From: Bacteroidota bacterium
Lineage (GTDB): Bacteria > Bacteroidota > Bacteroidia > M30B66
Direction: 5' to 3'
Length of the DNA stretch: 7,820 bases
NCBI GenBank assembly: GCA_020438185.1
Contig: JAGQVC010000065.1
Coordinates: 1-7,820, forward strand
Positions within the stretch are counted from its first letter, which is position 1. Every line of letters begins with the position of its first letter. The position numbers were made by a program, and so were the translations under genes. Shown here one piece after another: positions 5,474 through 7,820 of the stretch. The notes under the pieces are model-generated. The model worked only from the letters and a program-made list of their open reading frames with translations. It was not told where the DNA came from and made no database searches.

Positions 5474-6637
5474 ATGGAAATTAAAAAGGTAGCTGTAATT
5501 GGTTCGGGAACTATGGGCAGCGGAATTGCTCAGGTAGCCGCTGCCGCGGGATGTGAAGTTTTATTGCACGATTCAAACATGTCGGCTCTTTCGGGCGCTG
5601 TAGAAAATATTAAATCACAATATGAAAAGCTGGTTTTAAAAGGCAAATTAACCGAAATAAATGCAGCAGAAATTGTGAATCGGATTAAGCCGGCCTACCA
5701 ACTTTCAGAGGTTTTACATTCCGAATTAATTATTGAGGCTATTATTGAAAAACCGGAAGCTAAACGGATTTTATTTCAGTCGCTTGAAAATCTTGTTTCT
5801 GAACAATGCATTTTGGCTACAAACACAAGCTCTCTCAGCATAGCATCCATTGCCGCGGCTTGTCGCATTCCCGAACGTGTTGTAGGTATTCATTTTTTTA
5901 ATCCGGCCCCGCTTATGAAGCTGGTAGAAGTAATTCCCGCAGTTCAAACGGACCCCATTATTCTGAATCAGGCCGTTGCTACTATTCGATCGTGGGGCAA
6001 GACTGTTGCAGTTGCCAAAGACACTCCCGGGTTTATTGTTAATCGTGTGGCACGGCCGTTCTATTCGGAAGCACTACGTATTTATGAAGAAGGAATTGCC
6101 GGTTTTGCCACAATCGACCATGCCATGAAAACACTTGGAGGATTTCGGATGGGGCCTTTTGAATTAATGGATTTTATTGGGAACGATGTGAATTATGCCG
6201 TAACCGAATCCGTATTCACAGCATTTTATTTTGATCCGCGTTATAAACCCGCTTTCACTCAAAAGCGTCTTTCAGAAGCCGGGTTTTTAGGCCGGAAAAC
6301 CGGTCGTGGCTACTACAATTACCAGGAAGGGGCCGTTTTGCCGCATCCGGATATTAATGAAGTATTGCTTAAATCAATTTTTGAAAGGATTTTGGTCATG
6401 CTCATCAACGAAGCTGCTGATGCTGTTTTATTTAATATTGCGGATCCTGCTTCTATCGATGATGCAATGACCAAAGGCGTTAATTATCCGAAGGGATTGC
6501 TGGCCTGGGCTGATGAGTTTGGAATAGCACGTATTGTTGATGCTCTGGATGAGCTTTACAATGAGTATCACGAAGATCGCTACCGTTGTTCGGCTCTGCT
6601 TCGCAGGATGAAGAGAAATAATCAGACTTTCTTTTAA
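5474..6637 (+). CDS. paaH: 3-hydroxyadipyl-CoA dehydrogenase PaaH (3-hydroxyacyl-CoA dehydrogenase family)
   Basis: PaaH oxidises 3-hydroxyadipyl-CoA to 3-oxoadipyl-CoA with NAD+. The NAD-binding Rossmann fold starts at once, with VAVIGSGTMGSGIAQ (6-20) and the acidic end of strand two in LLHD (30-33). TNTSSLSI (117-123) follows, then the catalytic pair His140 in GIHFFNPAPLMKLVEVI and Glu152, and Asn190 in DTPGFIVNR. The first C-terminal helical domain covers about 184-283 and ends in GFLGRKTGRGYYNY. A second copy of that domain, INEAADAVLFNIADPASID to KGLLAWADEFG (311-350), follows, so the protein has the duplicated C-terminus of PaaH-type enzymes. At 387 residues it is shorter than E. coli PaaH (475). 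The ATG at 5474 begins just before the nucleotide-binding motif. paaI starts 2 nt after its stop. Confidence 0.93.
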   Translation: MEIKKVAVIGSGTMGSGIAQVAAAAGCEVLLHDSNMSALSGAVENIKSQYEKLVLKGKLTEINAAEIVNRIKPAYQLSEVLHSELIIEAIIEKPEAKRILFQSLENLVSEQCILATNTSSLSIASIAAACRIPERVVGIHFFNPAPLMKLVEVIPAVQTDPIILNQAVATIRSWGKTVAVAKDTPGFIVNRVARPFYSEALRIYEEGIAGFATIDHAMKTLGGFRMGPFELMDFIGNDVNYAVTESVFTAFYFDPRYKPAFTQKRLSEAGFLGRKTGRGYYNYQEGAVLPHPDINEVLLKSIFERILVMLINEAADAVLFNIADPASIDDAMTKGVNYPKGLLAWADEFGIARIVDALDELYNEYHEDRYRCSALLRRMKRNNQTFF

Positions 6638-6639
6638 TT

Positions 6640-7044
6640 ATGGAAGCTGCCGATATTGTAAATAAAATGATGCACAGTGATTATTTCAGCCAGTGGCTGG
6701 GAATAACTGTTGAACATGTTGAGCCGGGTTCCTGCAAACTAAAAATGCGTATCAGGAAGGAAATGCTCAATGGATTTGGAATAGCTCATGGCGCAATTTC
6801 TTATGCCATTGCCGACAGCGCTCTGGCATTTGCTTCAAACGGACACGGACGACAAGCACTCAGCGTGGATACTTCCATTAATCATATTGAACCTTTGAGA
6901 GAAGGGGACAATTTGGAAGCAATTGCAATTGAGGAATCGCTCAAAAACCGATTTGCGCTTTACAGGATTGAATTGCGTTCCGGTTCAAAACTGGTCGCCC
7001 TGTTTAAAGGAACTGTTTATCGCAGCGATAAGGTTTGGGAATAA
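6640..7044 (+). CDS. paaI: Hotdog-fold acyl-CoA thioesterase PaaI
   Basis: PaaI hydrolyses CoA thioesters of ring-hydroxylated phenylacetates and related dead-end intermediates, releasing CoA when the pathway stalls. The 134-residue protein is a single hotdog domain. The active-site pattern known from E. coli PaaI is conserved at a constant offset of two: Asn44, His50-Gly51 (in MLNGFGIAHGAISYAIAD) and the nucleophile/base Asp59, followed by SALAFASNG. The C-terminal strands LYRIELRSGSKLVALFKGTVYR (108-128) are typical. The ATG at 6640 lies 2 nt after the paaH stop, which suggests coupled translation. It is the last tightly packed gene before a 168-bp gap. Confidence 0.93.
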   Translation: MEAADIVNKMMHSDYFSQWLGITVEHVEPGSCKLKMRIRKEMLNGFGIAHGAISYAIADSALAFASNGHGRQALSVDTSINHIEPLREGDNLEAIAIEESLKNRFALYRIELRSGSKLVALFKGTVYRSDKVWE

Positions 7045-7115
7045 CTTAAGTTGGGGAATTCAAGCCCACCTGCAACACCCAGCGGATTTATTAAAAGAAG
7101 CGTTTAGTGTGCATA

Positions 7116-7138
7116 GTTTGAACCCTATCCATTCGAAC
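7116..7138 (+). other. Short hairpin after paaI
   Basis: GTTTGAA (7116-7122) pairs with TTCGAAC (7132-7138), giving 7 bp with one G-U pair around a 9-nt loop. It is followed by a C- and T-rich stretch but no run of T, so it is at best a weak pause or attenuation site ahead of the internal promoter. Confidence 0.25.
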
Positions 7139-7166
7139 AACCCTTCTAAATTTCTTCCTACTTTTG
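7132..7166 (+). promoter_or_regulatory. Putative Bacteroidetes-type internal promoter for the thiolase gene
   Basis: TACTTTTG at 7159-7166 is a perfect match to the Bacteroidetes -7 consensus TAnnTTTG. The best -33 element is TTCG at 7132-7135 (three of four to TTTG) with a 23-nt spacer, at the long end of the accepted range. Transcription would start near 7172-7174, about 40 bp before the paaJ ATG. It lies in the longest gene-free gap of the window, where a promoter is expected. Confidence 0.45.
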
Positions 7167-7170
7167 AAGC

Positions 7171-7199
7171 CCGTTAACGGAAACCCCAAAATCTCCGTT
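7171..7199. promoter_or_regulatory. Palindrome CCGTTAACGG with a third half-site, at the predicted start of transcription
   Basis: CCGTTAACGG (7171-7180) is a perfect 10-bp palindrome sitting where transcription from the TACTTTTG box should begin. A further TCCGTT at 7194-7199 repeats one arm, so AACGGA (7176-7181) can also pair with it as a 6-bp hairpin with a 12-nt loop. It could be an operator that blocks the promoter or a leader hairpin. The location supports a regulatory role, but the palindrome alone is short enough to arise by chance. Confidence 0.35.
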
Positions 7200-7212
7200 C
7201 GCGCTTAACTCT

Positions 7213-7820
7213 ATGGAAGCATACATTATTGACGGCATTCGCACGCCAATTGGCAGTTACCAGGGAACTTTATCACCGGTTCGCACCGATGATCTCGCTG
7301 CACTGGTTATCCAAAAACTCTGCGAAAAACATCCTGAAATTCCGCTTGATGCATATGAAGATGTAATTCTCGGCTGTGCCAATCAGGCCGGCGAGGACAA
7401 CCGAAATGTTGCCCGAATGGCTTTGCTGCTTGCAGGCTTGCCTGTAACCGTGCCCGGCGAAACGGTCAACCGGCTTTGCAGCTCAGGTCTGGCGGCAATC
7501 ATCAATGCATCTCGCGCTATTAAAACGGGCGAAGGAGATTTATTCATTGCCGGTGGCGTTGAACACATGACTCGTGGACCTCTGGTAGTGTCCAAGCCTT
7601 CATCGGCTTACGGAACCGATTCCAAAATGTACGATTCCAGTTTTTTTTTTTTTTTTATCAATCCCAAAATGCACGAATTATACGGCACAGATGCAATGGG
7701 AGAAACCGCCGAAAACCTGGTCGATATGTATAATATCTCTCGCGAAGATCAGGATCAATTTGCACTGGCTTCGCAACAAAAGGCAAGTGTAGCATGGGCT
7801 TCCGGCCGACTGGCCGAAGA
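7213..7820 (+). CDS. paaJ: 3-oxoadipyl-CoA/3-oxo-5,6-dehydrosuberyl-CoA thiolase PaaJ, N-terminal part (3' end outside window)
   Basis: The first 202 codons of a thiolase run off the window edge. In this setting it should be the enzyme that cleaves 3-oxoadipyl-CoA to succinyl-CoA and acetyl-CoA, the last step of the phenylacetate pathway. Family marks are DGIRTPIG (7-14), LGCANQAGEDNRNVARMA (53-70), and the nucleophilic Cys89 in TVNRLCSSGLAAI. GDLFIAGGVEHMTRGP (108-123), MGETAENL (162-169) and ISREDQDQFALASQ (175-188) follow. The ATG at 7213 opens directly on the first strand. The catalytic His and second Cys lie beyond the window. Residues 144-148 are five Phe encoded by a 16-T run, where relatives as I recall them have Phe-Gly-Trp-Arg-Phe, so the product may be damaged or the sequence wrong here. 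A probable own promoter lies just upstream. Confidence 0.9.
   Translation, partial: MEAYIIDGIRTPIGSYQGTLSPVRTDDLAALVIQKLCEKHPEIPLDAYEDVILGCANQAGEDNRNVARMALLLAGLPVTVPGETVNRLCSSGLAAIINASRAIKTGEGDLFIAGGVEHMTRGPLVVSKPSSAYGTDSKMYDSSFFFFFINPKMHELYGTDAMGETAENLVDMYNISREDQDQFALASQQKASVAWASGRLAE
7641..7656 (+). repeat. Run of 16 T inside the thiolase gene
   Basis: Sixteen consecutive T, the first completing a Ser codon and the other fifteen reading as five Phe codons, lie between MYDSS and INPKM. The frame is intact on both sides. No other homopolymer in the window approaches this length. It is either a sequencing or assembly artefact or a slippage-prone site. Confidence 0.95.

Noticed and set aside
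6923..7177. Open frame of 84 codons overlapping the end of paaI and running into the gap
   Set aside because: It is in another frame of a solid paaI gene, has no family-like motifs and no reasonable start, and its tail lies over the promoter region.

Overview
The window is a stretch of a phenylacetate (phenylacetyl-CoA) degradation operon, with every gene on the + strand. It most likely comes from a member of the Bacteroidetes (Bacteroidota). The reasons are the moderate GC content, an S41 lipoprotein of the tricorn-like kind common in that phylum, a stand-alone ORF6N-domain gene, A-rich leaders before start codons, and a perfect Bacteroidetes-type TAnnTTTG -7 box. The species cannot be told from the sequence.

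Layout: the 3' end of paaA (1-302), then a 121-bp gap holding a nested hairpin and four imperfect ACTTTTC-like units, then paaB (424-705). Between paaB and paaC, where other paa clusters normally have nothing, sit two envelope genes: an unrecognised exported, probably beta-barrel protein (710-1618) and an S41 peptidase lipoprotein (1615-2622). paaC (2623-3378) and paaD (3379-3876, TTG start) follow without a spare base. From paaB to paaD the spacings are +4, -4, 0 and 0 nt, so the two envelope genes appear to be built into the operon. A second foreign item, an ORF6N-domain gene broken by an in-frame TGA (4030-4569), lies between paaD and paaG. The operon continues with paaG (4660-5445), paaH (5474-6637) and paaI (6640-7044), then a 168-bp gap with a likely internal promoter, and the first 202 codons of the ring-pathway thiolase paaJ (7213 to the window edge).

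The pathway genes fit together. PaaA, PaaB, PaaC and PaaD belong to the phenylacetyl-CoA epoxidase and its maturation, PaaG isomerises the epoxide to the oxepin, PaaH oxidises 3-hydroxyadipyl-CoA, PaaJ thiolyses 3-oxoadipyl-CoA, and PaaI removes CoA from stalled intermediates. paaE (reductase), paaF, paaZ and paaK are not in the window and must lie elsewhere if the pathway is complete.

Three points deserve attention: the exported-protein/peptidase pair inside the epoxidase genes; the nonsense-interrupted ORF6N gene whose reading frame stays open for 60 more codons; and a 16-T run inside the thiolase gene that turns what should be a conserved Phe-Gly-Trp-Arg-Phe segment into five phenylalanines without changing length.
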